DNA of 38,120 nt from Pseudogemmobacter faecipullorum (GCF_020539525.1 NZ_JACDXX010000025.1:1-38120); one strand, 5' to 3'. Shown: positions 28,903 to 38,000, counted from the first letter of the stretch. The notes: generated by a model from the sequence alone, not told the origin. Program-made: numbers and translations.

Positions 28903-29712
28903 GGCCTGACTCCGACACACTGGTTAAAAATCAACAACTTACAGACATATACCGCCAATCATCAGACATGAGCACAGACAGAGCTCCCAAAGGGGGAAGC
29001 ATCGCTTAACTCACTCAGAAAGGCTGAACAGATCCTCAGGAGGCCAGCCAGCGGCCAGCCCCGGTCCGGAACCGGCTCTGCCTGTCACAGAGCCAGAGAG
29101 CCGGTGTCTTATAAGGTCTTAACCACGGGCACATCCCGCATCGGAAACTCGTTAAACACTGTCGTCACACTCAACCGCTTCACCTGAAGCACATTCAAAA
29201 TATGGCTTGAAAAGCCGGTTCAATCAACGGGCGAGCGGGGGCACGAATTTCGCAATATTCATTGCGGGATAATTTCAATCTGCGCGAATACGAACAATCA
29301 AAAATTACATATGAAGAGCAATATAATTAATTATCATTCAATATCATAACATTGAAATAAAGAGGCTCCCCTCTGTTTCAGGGATAGAAATTATAGAAAA
29401 AAGGGGGGTTTTCAAAAATGCACACAAGCCATAGCGTGCCGATGCTGAAATTTTCCACACATTCTGCAAAAAATTATGATTTTTCTTTCTTCATTGCATT
29501 TTTTTCACAGTCCGAAATCCTGATCTCCCCAATTCAGGTATCCCCGGAACCAGGGAGGTTTTGGAGGAAATCCGCCATATCATTGCGAATCGGATCTCAA
29601 CCTGAGCGGGTAAAAACCGGCTGATACGGTGGGCCCGGCCCGACAAATCGCCCACTGAAGGCTGCAGATCCGGTAAAACCAGCAAAGATCTCGTGATCGA
29701 AGCAGAAACAGC
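28903..29712. other. Gene-free AT-rich region upstream of the metalloprotease
   Basis: I find no credible gene in these 810 bp. From about 29270 to 29520 the sequence is strongly AT-rich and full of A/T tracts, unlike the flanking DNA. At 29071-29105 two mutually exclusive stems can form: ACCGGCTCT with AGAGCCGGT (9 bp), or the nested GGCTCTG (29074-29080) with CAGAGCC (29088-29094). The region must contain the metalloprotease promoter and possibly silencer-type (AT-binding protein) sites, but no clear -35/-10 stood out. The 3' end of the LacI gene borders it at 29713. Confidence 0.6.
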
Positions 29713-30708
29713 TCAGGCCCGGGGCGGAACCGCTGTGCTGGCGCGCAGAACCAGCTCAACCGGCAGCAGTTCATCCTCACAGGCCGCCTCCCCGCCCTCA
29801 AGGCTGCGCAGCAATCGCCGCGCCGCGAGGCGGCCAATCTCGGCGCGCGGCTGGCGGATCGTGGTCAGAGGCGGCGAGATATGCGCGATCAGCTCAATAT
29901 CGTCGAAACCAATCACCGAGACATCGCCCGGCACTGCGATGCCCTGGCGCTGCACCTCGCCCATGAAACCGCAGGCCATTTCATCTGAGGCCAGAAAGAC
30001 CCCGGTCGGGCGCAGGCCCGGGTCCTGCCGCAGCCAGATCAAAGCCGCCTCGCGTCCCGAGGCAAGACTGAAATCGCCCGGATACAGGCTGGCGGCATCG
30101 AGGCAGAGCCCCTGCTCCTCCAGCGCCTCGCGCGTGCCCGCAAGCCGGGCCTCGGCCAGAACATTGCCCCGCGGCCCGCGGACATGGCCGATCCGGCGAT
30201 GCCCCAGCGCCATGAGATGCGCGATCGCCTGTCGCGCCGCCGCCCGGTTGTCGATCTTCACCCGTGGTGCCTGCAGCGCCGGCACCCATTCGCAGGCCAT
30301 CACCACCGGCACCCGGCGCAAAGCCTCGGCCGGCAGCCCGCCATCGAGCACGATCAGCCCATCAGCCCGCGAAGGCTCGGCATATTCCAGCAAAGTATCG
30401 GGATCGGTGATCCTTGTATCGGCCACCAGCAGATTATAGCCCGCCGGACCCAGCACCTCGGCAATGCCGGACAGGATCTGCGCAAAGAACGGATTGGCCA
30501 GATTGGGCACCAGCGCCAGCACGCCGCCGGTGCGGTTCTGCCGCAGATTGCGCGCAGCGAGATTCAGCCGGTAGCCGGTCTTCTCCACCGCCTGCAGCAC
30601 CAGGGCCCGGGTCTCTTCCGAGACCAGCTCCGGCTGCGACAAAGCCCGGCTGACCGTTGCTGTCGAGACCCCGGCCACCCGGGCCACATCACTGATCCTG
30701 GGCCGCAT
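29713..30708 (-). CDS. LacI-family regulator of the sugar operon
   Basis: A 331-residue LacI/GalR protein: helix-turn-helix ISDVARVAGVSTATVSRALSQPE at residues 5-27, hinge region LNLAARNLRQNRTG near 53-66, then the periplasmic-binding-type effector domain (VLALVPNLANPFFAQILSGIAEVL). It is divergent from the sugar catabolism and transport operon, with two LacI-type operators in the gap, so it is almost certainly the local repressor. The effector should be the transported sugar or an early intermediate. The start ATG at 30706-30708 is followed immediately by the helix-turn-helix at the normal distance; the upstream GAGGGG serves as ribosome binding site. Confidence 0.93.
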   Translation of the reverse strand: MRPRISDVARVAGVSTATVSRALSQPELVSEETRALVLQAVEKTGYRLNLAARNLRQNRTGGVLALVPNLANPFFAQILSGIAEVLGPAGYNLLVADTRITDPDTLLEYAEPSRADGLIVLDGGLPAEALRRVPVVMACEWVPALQAPRVKIDNRAAARQAIAHLMALGHRRIGHVRGPRGNVLAEARLAGTREALEEQGLCLDAASLYPGDFSLASGREAALIWLRQDPGLRPTGVFLASDEMACGFMGEVQRQGIAVPGDVSVIGFDDIELIAHISPPLTTIRQPRAEIGRLAARRLLRSLEGGEAACEDELLPVELVLRASTAVPPRA

Positions 30709-30784
30709 ATGCCCCTCCCCTCTGTGCGGGAGATGCAGGTTTCCCCTGAAGCAGCCCGCCTGTGCTGCCCCAGTACAAAAACAT

Positions 30785-30802
30785 CTTGCAATCGATTACA
30801 AG
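30785..30802. promoter_or_regulatory. LacI-type operator 1
   Basis: CTTGCAATCGATTACAAG is an 18-bp palindrome with one mismatched pair, built on the central CG typical of LacI/GalR operators. Confidence 0.7.
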
Positions 30803-30816
30803 CTGATACAGGCTGA

Positions 30817-30832
30817 ATGAAATCGTTTACAT
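30817..30832. promoter_or_regulatory. LacI-type operator 2
   Basis: ATGAAATCGTTTACAT matches its own complement at six of eight pairs and shares the AATCG-TTAC core with operator 1. The two centres are 31 bp apart, about three helical turns, and this one lies 33 bp upstream of the first gene of the operon. Confidence 0.6.
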
Positions 30833-30864
30833 AAGACGAGACGCATTTTCCTGGGGAGGAGCGA

Positions 30865-31923
30865 ATGCGCAGCATCAAAGGCCCGGGCCTGTTTCTGGCG
30901 CAGTTCATCGGCGACAGCGCCCCTTTCGATAGCCTGGCGGCGATTGCGGGCTGGGCTGCCGGCTGCGGCTATGCCGGTGTGCAGCTGCCGACGCTCGATC
31001 CGCGCTTCATCGACCTCGGGAAAGCAGCCGGCTCAAAGGATTACTGTGACACGCTGAAGGGGCAGCTGGCCGAACAGGGCGTCACGCTGACCGAGCTTTC
31101 CACCCATCTGCAGGGCCAGCTGGTGGCGGTGCATCCGGCCTATGACAGCCTGTTTGACGCCTTTGCCCCCTCTGCACTGCAGGGCCGCCCCGCCGCCCGG
31201 GCGGAATGGGCCGCGGCCCAGGTGAAACTGGCGCTCAGCGCCTCGCGGAATTTCGGGCTGACAGCGATGGCGAGTTTTTCCGGCGCGCTGGCCTGGCCCT
31301 ATCTCTACCCCTGGCCGCAGCGCCCGGCGGGACTTGTCGAAGAGGCCTTTGATGAGCTGGCCCGGCGCTGGCTGCCGCTGCTTAACCATGCCGAAGACTG
31401 CGGCGTCGATATCTGCTTTGAGATCCATCCTGGCGAGGATCTGCATGACGGCATTTCCTATGAGATGTTTCTGGAGCGGGTTCAGGGCCATGAACGGGCC
31501 TGTATGCTCTATGACCCCTCGCATTTTGTGCTGCAGCATCTCGACTATCTGGCCCATCTCGACATTTACCATGAGCGGATCCGCATGTTCCACGTCAAGG
31601 ATGCCGAGCTGAACCCGACCGGGCGGCAGGGCGTCTATGGCGGCTATCAGCCCTGGATCAACCGTGCCGGGCGGTTCCGCAGCCCCGGCGATGGCCAGGT
31701 CGATTTTGGCGCGATTTTCGCCAAACTGGCGCAATATGATTTCCCGGGCTGGGCGGTGGTCGAATGGGAATGCTGTCTGAAACACCCCGAAGACGGCGCG
31801 CGGGAAGGCGCGGCTTTCGTGCGCGATCATGTCATCCGGGTGACGGAACGCGCCTTTGACGATTTCGCCGGGGCGGCAACCGACCGTGCCGCCAACCGTC
31901 TTATGCTGGGGCTGGAGGGCTGA
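30865..31923 (+). CDS. Sugar phosphate isomerase/epimerase (xylose isomerase-like TIM barrel)
   Basis: A 352-residue TIM-barrel protein of the AP_endonuc_2/xylose isomerase-like family. Metal-ligand candidates occur in the expected strands: the Glu of ICFEIHPGED, the Asp and His of LYDPSHFVLQ, the His of MFHVKDAE and the Glu of VVEWE. Members of this family epimerise or dehydrate keto-sugars, and when encoded with a Gfo/Idh oxidoreductase they often act on 3-keto-sugar intermediates. GGGAGGA precedes the ATG. It is the first gene of the operon controlled by the two LacI operators, and its stop is directly followed by the next start (TGAATG). The exact reaction is unknown. Confidence 0.87.
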   Translation: MRSIKGPGLFLAQFIGDSAPFDSLAAIAGWAAGCGYAGVQLPTLDPRFIDLGKAAGSKDYCDTLKGQLAEQGVTLTELSTHLQGQLVAVHPAYDSLFDAFAPSALQGRPAARAEWAAAQVKLALSASRNFGLTAMASFSGALAWPYLYPWPQRPAGLVEEAFDELARRWLPLLNHAEDCGVDICFEIHPGEDLHDGISYEMFLERVQGHERACMLYDPSHFVLQHLDYLAHLDIYHERIRMFHVKDAELNPTGRQGVYGGYQPWINRAGRFRSPGDGQVDFGAIFAKLAQYDFPGWAVVEWECCLKHPEDGAREGAAFVRDHVIRVTERAFDDFAGAATDRAANRLMLGLEG

Positions 31924-33063
31924 ATGCGACCAATCCGACTGGGCATGATCGGCGGCGGCCAGGGCGGCAATATCGGCGCGGTGCACCGGATGGCGGCGCG
32001 GCTCGACGGGCAGTTTCAGCTGGTGGCGGGGGCTCTTTCCTCGGATCCGGAGCGCGCCCGCGCCTCAGGCGCGGCGCTGGGTCTCGATCCCGCCCGCAGC
32101 TACGGCAGTTTTAGCGATATGGCCAGGGCCGAGGCGGCCCGGCCGGACGGGGTTGAGGCAGTGGCGATTGTCACGCCCAATCATCTGCATGCCGCCCCTG
32201 CCATCACCTTCCTTGAACATGGCGTGCATGTGATCTGCGACAAGCCGCTGACCGCGACAATGGCAGAGGCCGAGGCGCTGGCCAGAGCGGCAGAGGCCTC
32301 GCCCGCTCTGTTCATCCTGACCCATAATTACACCGGCTATCCGATGATACGCCAGGCCCGGGCCATGGTGGCATCCGGGGCGCTTGGCGCGATCCGTCTG
32401 GTCCAGGCCGAATATATCCAGGACTGGCTCAGCGATGCGGTTGAGGCAAAGGGATCGAAACAGGCCGAATGGCGCACCGATCCGGCCCGCGCCGGCCTCG
32501 GCGGCGCGCTTGGCGATATCGGCACCCATGCCTGGAACCTCGCCGCTTTCGTCAGCGGGATGGAGCCCGAAGCCCTGGCCGCCGATCTGACCAGCTTCGT
32601 GCCCGGGCGCAGCCTCGATGACAATGCCCATGTGATGCTGCGCTATGCCTCGGGTGCCAGAGGCGCGCTCTGGTGCAGCCAGGTGGCGAGTGGCCAGGAA
32701 AATGCCCTGTCGCTGCGGATCTTTGGCGATAAAGCCGGGATCGAATGGCACCAGGAAGAGCCGAACTGCCTGTGGTTCAGCCCGATCGGCGCGCCGCGCC
32801 AGCGCCTGACCCGCGGCGGGCCTGGCGCCTCGCCCGAGGCGGCAAGGGTCAGCCGGGTGCCGGGCGGCCATCCCGAGGGCTATATCGAGGCTTTCGCCAC
32901 GCTCTATGCCGAGGCCGCAGAGGCCATTCGCGCCCGCCAGACAGGTGAGGCTGTGCCCGAGGGCGTGCTTTACCCCGACCTGCGCGACGGGCTTTCCGGC
33001 ATGCGTTTTATCGCCGCCGCCGTCGCCTCGGCCCGCCAGAACAGCGCCTGGGTGTCGCTGTGA
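31924..33063 (+). CDS. Gfo/Idh/MocA-family sugar dehydrogenase
   Basis: A 379-residue oxidoreductase. The N-terminal Rossmann domain begins RLGMIGGGQGGNIGAVHRMAA; the family motif EKP is present as CDKPLTATMAEA (Lys-Pro retained, near residue 102). The C-terminal sheet domain contains GGALGDIGTHAWNLAAF, whose Asp-x-x-x-His pair (GDIGTH) is the usual catalytic site. These enzymes oxidise a sugar or inositol hydroxyl to a ketone with NAD(P). It sits with no gap after the isomerase/epimerase gene and overlaps the ATPase gene by GTGA. Possible substrates include inositol isomers, anhydro-sugars or glycosides; nothing here settles which. Confidence 0.9.
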   Translation: MRPIRLGMIGGGQGGNIGAVHRMAARLDGQFQLVAGALSSDPERARASGAALGLDPARSYGSFSDMARAEAARPDGVEAVAIVTPNHLHAAPAITFLEHGVHVICDKPLTATMAEAEALARAAEASPALFILTHNYTGYPMIRQARAMVASGALGAIRLVQAEYIQDWLSDAVEAKGSKQAEWRTDPARAGLGGALGDIGTHAWNLAAFVSGMEPEALAADLTSFVPGRSLDDNAHVMLRYASGARGALWCSQVASGQENALSLRIFGDKAGIEWHQEEPNCLWFSPIGAPRQRLTRGGPGASPEAARVSRVPGGHPEGYIEAFATLYAEAAEAIRARQTGEAVPEGVLYPDLRDGLSGMRFIAAAVASARQNSAWVSL

Positions 33064-34562
33064 CGGCCCGGCTCGAGCTTTGCGGCGTCTCGAAAAGCTT
33101 CGGCCCGATTGAGGTGCTGCATCAGGTCGATTTCGCCCTCTACCCGGGCGAGGTCCATGCCCTGATCGGCGAGAATGGTGCGGGTAAATCAACGATGATG
33201 AAACTGCTCGGCGGCTATCTCGCCCCGAGTGCAGGCTCGGTCCGGCTCGACGGGCACGAGGTCAGCTTCGCCTCTGGCCCGGCAGCCGAGGCCGAAGGCG
33301 TGATCGTCATCCATCAGGAATTTAACCTCGCCCAGGATCTGACGGTCGCAGATAATATCTTCCTCGGCCGCGAGAAGGGGCGCTTCCTGCTCGACCACCG
33401 GGCGCAGCGCCGCGCCACCCAGGAGCTGCTCGACCAGCTGGGCAGCCCTATCCGCCCTGAAGCCCGGATCCGCGATCTGCCGGTGTCTGACCGCCAGATG
33501 GTCGAGATCGCCAAGGCCCTGTCGCGCAATGCGCGCGTCCTGATCATGGACGAGCCCTCAGCCGTGCTGACCACGCGCGAGGTCGATGTGCTTTTCGCCC
33601 AGATCGAGCGGCTGCGCGCCGCCGGTGTAGCGCTGCTCTATACCTCGCACCGGCTGGAAGAGGTCAGCCATCTGGCCGACCGCATCACCGTTTTGCGCGA
33701 CGGGGCCGTGGTGCGCCAGACCCTGCGCGGCGCGCTCAGCGAAGACGGCATGGCCACCGCCATGGTCGGGCGCGAATTGTCAGATATCTACCCTGCCCGG
33801 CGCCACCGCTCCGGCGATGTGGTGCTGGAGGTTCGCAATTTCAGCGTGGCGCCCTTGGTGCGCGATATATCCTTCAGCCTGCACCGCGGCGAGGTTCTGG
33901 GGATCTCGGGCCTGGTGGGCTCGGGCCGGACCGAACTGGCCGAGGGGCTGGTCGGGCTGCGCCCACATTCGGGGGAAATTCTGCGCGAGGGCCTGCCCTG
34001 CCCCATTCCATCGCTGCAGGCAGCCGAGGCGGCGGGCATGGCCTATCTGACCGAAGACCGCAAAGAGCGCGGGCTGCTGCTGGAAAAGACCCTGCGCGAG
34101 AATCTGACGCTCTCCACCCTTGCCGCCTTTGGCAGCCCGCTGATCAGCCGGGACCGGGAAGAAGCGGCACTGACAAAGGCGATTGGCGATTTCGACATTC
34201 GCGCCAAGGCGCGCGGGATGAAGGTCGGCAATCTCTCGGGCGGCAATCAGCAAAAGCTGCTGCTGGCCAAGACCATGCTGCCCGATCCCGAAATCATCGT
34301 GATCGATGAGCCGACCCGCGGCATTGATATCGGCACCAAATCGCAGATTTACCATTTCATCGACAGCCTGGCCCGGGCTGGCAAAAGCGTGATCGTGATC
34401 TCTTCCGATATGCCCGAGATTCTCGGCCTGTCCGACCGGGTGCTGGTGCTGCGCCAGGGCCGCCTCGCCGGAGAGCTGGCGGGCGATGACATTAGCGAAA
34501 CCGCGCTGGTGCGCCTGATCATGGGCACCAGTCAGGACGAAAGGTCCGCCGAGCATGCCTAA
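33060..34562 (+). CDS. Sugar ABC transporter ATP-binding protein (CUT2, RbsA/XylG-like)
   Basis: A 500-residue tandem ATPase. The first half has a full Walker A (GENGAGKST near residue 37), a [13 protein letters not shown] signature variant and Walker B ([11 protein letters not shown]). The second half has the degenerate [10 protein letters not shown] in place of Walker A, the signature LSGGNQQK and [12 protein letters not shown], as is normal for ribose/xylose-class transporters. GTG start overlaps the dehydrogenase stop; its own end overlaps the permease start by 8 bp. It powers import of the sugar used by the two preceding enzymes. Confidence 0.95.
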   Translation: MTARLELCGVSKSFGPIEVLHQVDFALYPGEVHALIGENGAGKSTMMKLLGGYLAPSAGSVRLDGHEVSFASGPAAEAEGVIVIHQEFNLAQDLTVADNIFLGREKGRFLLDHRAQRRATQELLDQLGSPIRPEARIRDLPVSDRQMVEIAKALSRNARVLIMDEPSAVLTTREVDVLFAQIERLRAAGVALLYTSHRLEEVSHLADRITVLRDGAVVRQTLRGALSEDGMATAMVGRELSDIYPARRHRSGDVVLEVRNFSVAPLVRDISFSLHRGEVLGISGLVGSGRTELAEGLVGLRPHSGEILREGLPCPIPSLQAAEAAGMAYLTEDRKERGLLLEKTLRENLTLSTLAAFGSPLISRDREEAALTKAIGDFDIRAKARGMKVGNLSGGNQQKLLLAKTMLPDPEIIVIDEPTRGIDIGTKSQIYHFIDSLARAGKSVIVISSDMPEILGLSDRVLVLRQGRLAGELAGDDISETALVRLIMGTSQDERSAEHA

Positions 34563-35526
34563 ACTTTCCCTCTCGGCTCTGGGGCCGGTGCTGGCTTTGA
34601 TCCTGCTGGTGATCTTTGGGGCCTTCCTGAATTCAAACTTCCTCTCGGCGGGCAATGTCACCAATGTTCTGGCGCGCTCGGCCTTTATCGGCATGATCGC
34701 GGTCGGCATGACCTTTGTCATCACCAGCGGCGGGCTTGACCTCTCAGTCGGCTCGATGGCGGCTTTCGTGGCCGGGATGATGATCATGTCGATGAATGCG
34801 CTGATCCCCTCGCTTGGGATCGGCGTGCCGCTGGTCCTCGCGGGTATGGCGGTGGCTTTGCTGGTCGGCGGCCTCGCCGGGCTGACCAATGGTCTGCTGG
34901 TCACCTCAGCCAGGATTGAGCCCTTCATCGTCACCCTCGGCACTATGGGCATTCTGCGCAGCCTGGTGACCTGGCTGGCCGATGGCGGCACGGTTTCGCT
35001 CGATTTCGCGGCGCGTGAGTTTTACCGCCCGGTCTATTACTCGGGCCTCTTCGGCATTGCCTGGCCGATCCTGGTCTTTGCCGTAGTAGCGGTGCTGGGC
35101 GAGGTGGCGATGCGCCACACCCGCTTTGGCCGCTATTGCGAGGCGATCGGCTCAAACGACAAAGTGGCGCGCTATTCCGCCGTGCGGGTCGAGCGGGTGC
35201 TGCTCGGCACCTATGTGCTGCTTGGCCTGCTCGTCGGCCTTGCCACCATCCTTTACGTGCCGCGCCTCGGCTCGGCCTCGGGCTCGACCGGACTGATGTG
35301 GGAGCTCGAGGCGATTGCCGCGGTGATCATCGGCGGCACTGCGCTCAAGGGCGGCTATGGACGGGTCTGGGGCACGGTGGTGGGCGTGCTGATCCTGTCG
35401 CTGATCGAGAATATTCTGAACCTGGCCGATCTGGTCAGCCCCTATCTGAACGGGGCGATCCAGGGTGTCATCATCGTGCTTGCCGTTGTGCTGCAACGGG
35501 GGAAATCAACCGCCGAAGGGCGGTGA
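34555..35526 (+). CDS. Sugar ABC transporter permease (CUT2, RbsC-like)
   Basis: A 323-residue inner-membrane protein of the BPD_transp_2 family, about eight to ten hydrophobic helices. Characteristic segments include [22 protein letters not shown] near residue 43, which is the RbsC signature, and [23 protein letters not shown] near residue 250. It begins within the end of the ATPase gene. The single permease gene implies a homodimeric channel, as in ribose transport. Confidence 0.95.
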   Translation: MPKLSLSALGPVLALILLVIFGAFLNSNFLSAGNVTNVLARSAFIGMIAVGMTFVITSGGLDLSVGSMAAFVAGMMIMSMNALIPSLGIGVPLVLAGMAVALLVGGLAGLTNGLLVTSARIEPFIVTLGTMGILRSLVTWLADGGTVSLDFAAREFYRPVYYSGLFGIAWPILVFAVVAVLGEVAMRHTRFGRYCEAIGSNDKVARYSAVRVERVLLGTYVLLGLLVGLATILYVPRLGSASGSTGLMWELEAIAAVIIGGTALKGGYGRVWGTVVGVLILSLIENILNLADLVSPYLNGAIQGVIIVLAVVLQRGKSTAEGR

Positions 35527-35573
35527 TCAACAGGCTGCCCGCCGGGCTGCTTTCATCGGGAGGAGGAAGACTT

Positions 35574-36536
35574 ATGGAACGTCGTCAGTTTTTCAAAGCA
35601 TCGGCAGCCGTGGCTGCGGGCGTCGCGGTCGGCACGGGCCGGGCCCTGGCCCAGGAGACAAATTACACCATCGGGGTTGCCATTCCCTCGGCCACCCATG
35701 GTTTCATGGGCGGGCTGAACTGGCATGCCCAGGAGGCGATCAAGCGGGTTGAGGCCACCTATCCCAATCTGAAATTCGTCCTCTCCACCTCGGGTGAATC
35801 CGGCAAACAGGTCAGCGATATCGAGGATATGCTCGCCACCCGCAATATCGACGGCCTCGTCGTATTGCCCTTTGAATCCGAGCCGCTGACCGGGCCGGTC
35901 AAAGCGGTGAAAGATGCCGGAAAATGGGTCACCGTGGTCGATCGCGGCCTGTCGCAGCCCGATATCGAGGATCTGTTCGTCGCCGGTGACAATACCGCCT
36001 TTGGCCGGGTGGCGGGCGAATATTTCAAAGCCAACCTGCCCTCGGGCGCGAAAGTCGTGGTGCTGCGCGGCATTCCGACCACGCTCGACAATGAGCGCGT
36101 CGCCGCCTTTGAGGCCGCGATTGAAGGCTCGGGCATTGAGGTGCTGGACAAGCAGCACGGCAACTGGAACCGCGATGACGCTTTCACCGTGATGCAGGAT
36201 TATCTGTCGAAATATCCGCAGATCGATGCGGTCTGGGCGGCAGATGATGATATGGCGGTGGGCGTGGCCGAGGCAATTGCCCAGGCCGGCCGCAGCGATC
36301 AGATGTGGATCATCGGCGGCGCCGGGATGAAAGAAATCGTCAAAAAGATCATGGATGGCGATAAGCAGTTCCCGGTCAATGTCACCTATCCGCCGGCGCT
36401 GATCGCCTCGGCGATTGAGCTGACGGCTTTGCGCTTTGTCTCCCCGACCCCGGTCTATGGTCGTTTCATCATCGGCTCGACCCTGATCACCCCGGAAAAT
36501 GCCGAGCGTTTCTACTTCCCCGACAGCCCGTTCTGA
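35574..36536 (+). CDS. Sugar ABC transporter substrate-binding protein (RbsB-like, Tat-type signal)
   Basis: A 320-residue periplasmic binding protein of the Peripla_BP_4 family. The N-terminus MERRQFFKASAAVAAG is a twin-arginine-type signal with cleavage after ALAQ near residue 27; the mature protein begins with the usual first strand (YTIGVAIPSATHGFMG). The first-domain segment NIDGLVVLPFESEPLTGPV and the later DAVWAADDDMAVGVAEAI are family hallmarks. ATG 35574 follows AGGAGGA at an ideal distance; longer in-frame readings upstream overlap the permease gene and lack a ribosome binding site. It is last in the operon and is followed by a strong terminator, so it may also be made from a stable processed transcript. 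Confidence 0.94.
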   Translation: MERRQFFKASAAVAAGVAVGTGRALAQETNYTIGVAIPSATHGFMGGLNWHAQEAIKRVEATYPNLKFVLSTSGESGKQVSDIEDMLATRNIDGLVVLPFESEPLTGPVKAVKDAGKWVTVVDRGLSQPDIEDLFVAGDNTAFGRVAGEYFKANLPSGAKVVVLRGIPTTLDNERVAAFEAAIEGSGIEVLDKQHGNWNRDDAFTVMQDYLSKYPQIDAVWAADDDMAVGVAEAIAQAGRSDQMWIIGGAGMKEIVKKIMDGDKQFPVNVTYPPALIASAIELTALRFVSPTPVYGRFIIGSTLITPENAERFYFPDSPF

Positions 36537-36554
36537 GCCTGTCCTGCGGTAAGG

Positions 36555-36584
36555 AAAGCCGCCCCCGTTGTGGGGCGGCTTTTT
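36555..36584 (+). terminator. Rho-independent terminator of the sugar operon
   Basis: AAAGCCGCCCC (36555-36565) and GGGGCGGCTTT (36572-36582) form an 11-bp stem with a CGTTGT loop, continuing into TTTT, 18 bp past the stop codon. Confidence 0.92.
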
Positions 36585-36761
36585 ACTTCCGCCCGGCAGT
36601 TTCACCGGGTCAACACCAGGTGATGCCGTCCCGGGGCAAGAGACGCTATCTGCTACAGACAAATCCCGGTCTTCAGATGCAAACAACGCCACAAGGCGAT
36701 CTCGTGACGCGAACGGCAGTTTTATCTGGTTTTTATCGGGGGTGTTGATTCGCAGGCGACT

Positions 36762-36845
36762 TTACCGCTTCCTGCTTGGAAGCGGGCGTTCTTACCGCAT
36801 ACATCACCAAGCGTTTTTACCTAGTTCGTCACGCAATCTTACCGC
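36762..36845. repeat. Spaced TTACC(GC) repeats at the edge of the lower-GC segment
   Basis: TTACCGC occurs at 36762-36768, 36792-36798 and 36839-36845, with a partial copy (TTACC) at 36817-36821, all in one orientation at 22-30 bp spacing. A stem CCGCTTCC/GGAAGCGG (36765-36772 with 36778-36785) overlaps the first copy. It may be an end-of-gene structure, protein-binding site or chance. Confidence 0.35.
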
Positions 36846-36851
36846 CTTAGA

Positions 36852-37757
36852 CTATCTGGGTTGAACGATGATCATCTGTGCCTCGAACACATGTGCGGCG
36901 ATGTCAGCGGCCTGGCGCAGCATGGCAGCCTCTCTGACGAGCGGCTTGGGCTCGCGAGACGCAGGAGGATCCGGCTCCGGCGAGGACAACGTTACGCGTT
37001 CTTCACCGCCGGTGGCCAAAAGTTCGGAAGTTTCAATCTTTGTCTCGAGCGCTCGGTCAGGATCGCGTAGATCTGCTGGAGCCTTCGAACTGCGGCGCAG
37101 CTCTGCCTTTTCCCTCCCGCGTCGTTCTGTCGCATGCAGGTCGGTCACCAACGAGGGCAAGCGTTCTCCAAGCGGCTTATCATGTTCTTTGAGGTAACTA
37201 ATTAGCCGGTCTTCCAGCCCCCTACTGGTCAGCACTCCGAGTGCTCGCGGCTCTGAGCACAGCCAGGTATTCGCCCCGTCGAAAGCGACGTGGTGCTGCT
37301 CATCGTCAAGCGTACCAATGGTAGATGGCGCAACGAAGAGCGAGCGTCGCGCAACATCCGCTCGGCTCCATGCTTGATTGATTTCATGTATCTGATGAAA
37401 TCGGGGGGCCGCGTAGAAAACAAGATTCGAGCCGTCATCCAGTGCCAACATCATTTCATGCTGATCAGACGTCGATGCTTCGGTGATGGGAAAGCGGTAA
37501 TAGGGGACGTTCAATGCTCCACCCGTCGCTACGACAGCTCGGTATTCACGCGCAGTTCGTCTGATCATGCAATGGGATCGCTTAAACTGCAGGAACAAGG
37601 GAACGCCCGGCCTATCAAGCTTCACATCATATCCGCCCCCAGCCTTCCCTTCTTCGATCAGGCTAGGGAATACAGGTGCTGCCGATAGCGCAAGCCATCC
37701 AACAAGTTCATTCGTTAGGGCGAACCCATAAGAGAATTCAGAAATCTCAGCCTTCAT
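36852..37757 (-). CDS. Unrecognised protein with a possible PD-(D/E)XK nuclease-like N-terminal domain
   Basis: A 301-residue protein I cannot assign to a named family. The N-terminal half reads EFSYGFALTNELVGWL, then EEGKAGGGYDVKL and PLFLQFKRS. The arrangement of an early Glu (17 or 35/36), then Asp44, then Gln57-x-Lys59 on two strands resembles the D...QxK active site of Mrr-like restriction-endonuclease folds. The C-terminal third is Pro/Glu-rich and probably unstructured before a final helix. Base composition is lower in G+C than all genes to its left, and an IS3-family end lies 160 bp upstream, so it looks acquired. The ribosome binding site is weak (GAAG). No partner gene is visible downstream; upstream context is cut by the insertion sequence. 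Nuclease activity is a guess from motif spacing. Confidence 0.6.
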   Translation of the reverse strand: MKAEISEFSYGFALTNELVGWLALSAAPVFPSLIEEGKAGGGYDVKLDRPGVPLFLQFKRSHCMIRRTAREYRAVVATGGALNVPYYRFPITEASTSDQHEMMLALDDGSNLVFYAAPRFHQIHEINQAWSRADVARRSLFVAPSTIGTLDDEQHHVAFDGANTWLCSEPRALGVLTSRGLEDRLISYLKEHDKPLGERLPSLVTDLHATERRGREKAELRRSSKAPADLRDPDRALETKIETSELLATGGEERVTLSSPEPDPPASREPKPLVREAAMLRQAADIAAHVFEAQMIIVQPR

Positions 37758-37919
37758 TTTTCAATCTTCGTTTCAAATTTTCCTGACGTGCCCAAGTTCA
37801 GATGCAGCGTCCGGCACGATTTTTCATAAGTTACCTTAGCTTTACCCCGGCTTCGGCCAAGCTACCCTGATGGGCCATATGTCGCCTTACAGTGGCATAC
37901 GCTATACGCCGTGGGCAAC

Positions 37920-38000
37920 TGAATAGCCCCGAGTTTCTTAGACACCTTCGCGTCTCATCATCTGCTTCCGCTCGAACTCGGCAGGCGACAGCATGTCCGC
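37920..38000 (-). mobile_element. 3' end of an IS3-family insertion sequence (terminal repeat and transposase C-terminus)
   Basis: On the minus strand MLSPAEFERKQMMRREGV followed by a TAA stop (37938-37940) matches the C-terminal end of IS3-family OrfB transposases (the L-S-P-x-E-F-E motif). The plus-strand end TGAATAGCCCCGAG starting at 37920 looks like the terminal inverted repeat of that family. Beyond about 38000 the frame stays open to the window edge but no longer resembles the transposase (the expected H-S-x-L-G-Y type segment is absent), so the element appears truncated or recombined. This is recalled family resemblance, not a database match. Confidence 0.55.

Noticed and set aside
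29418-29624. Short plus-strand reading frame (68 aa) in the AT-rich region
   Set aside because: No ribosome binding site, no recognisable features, and composition like non-coding AT-rich DNA.
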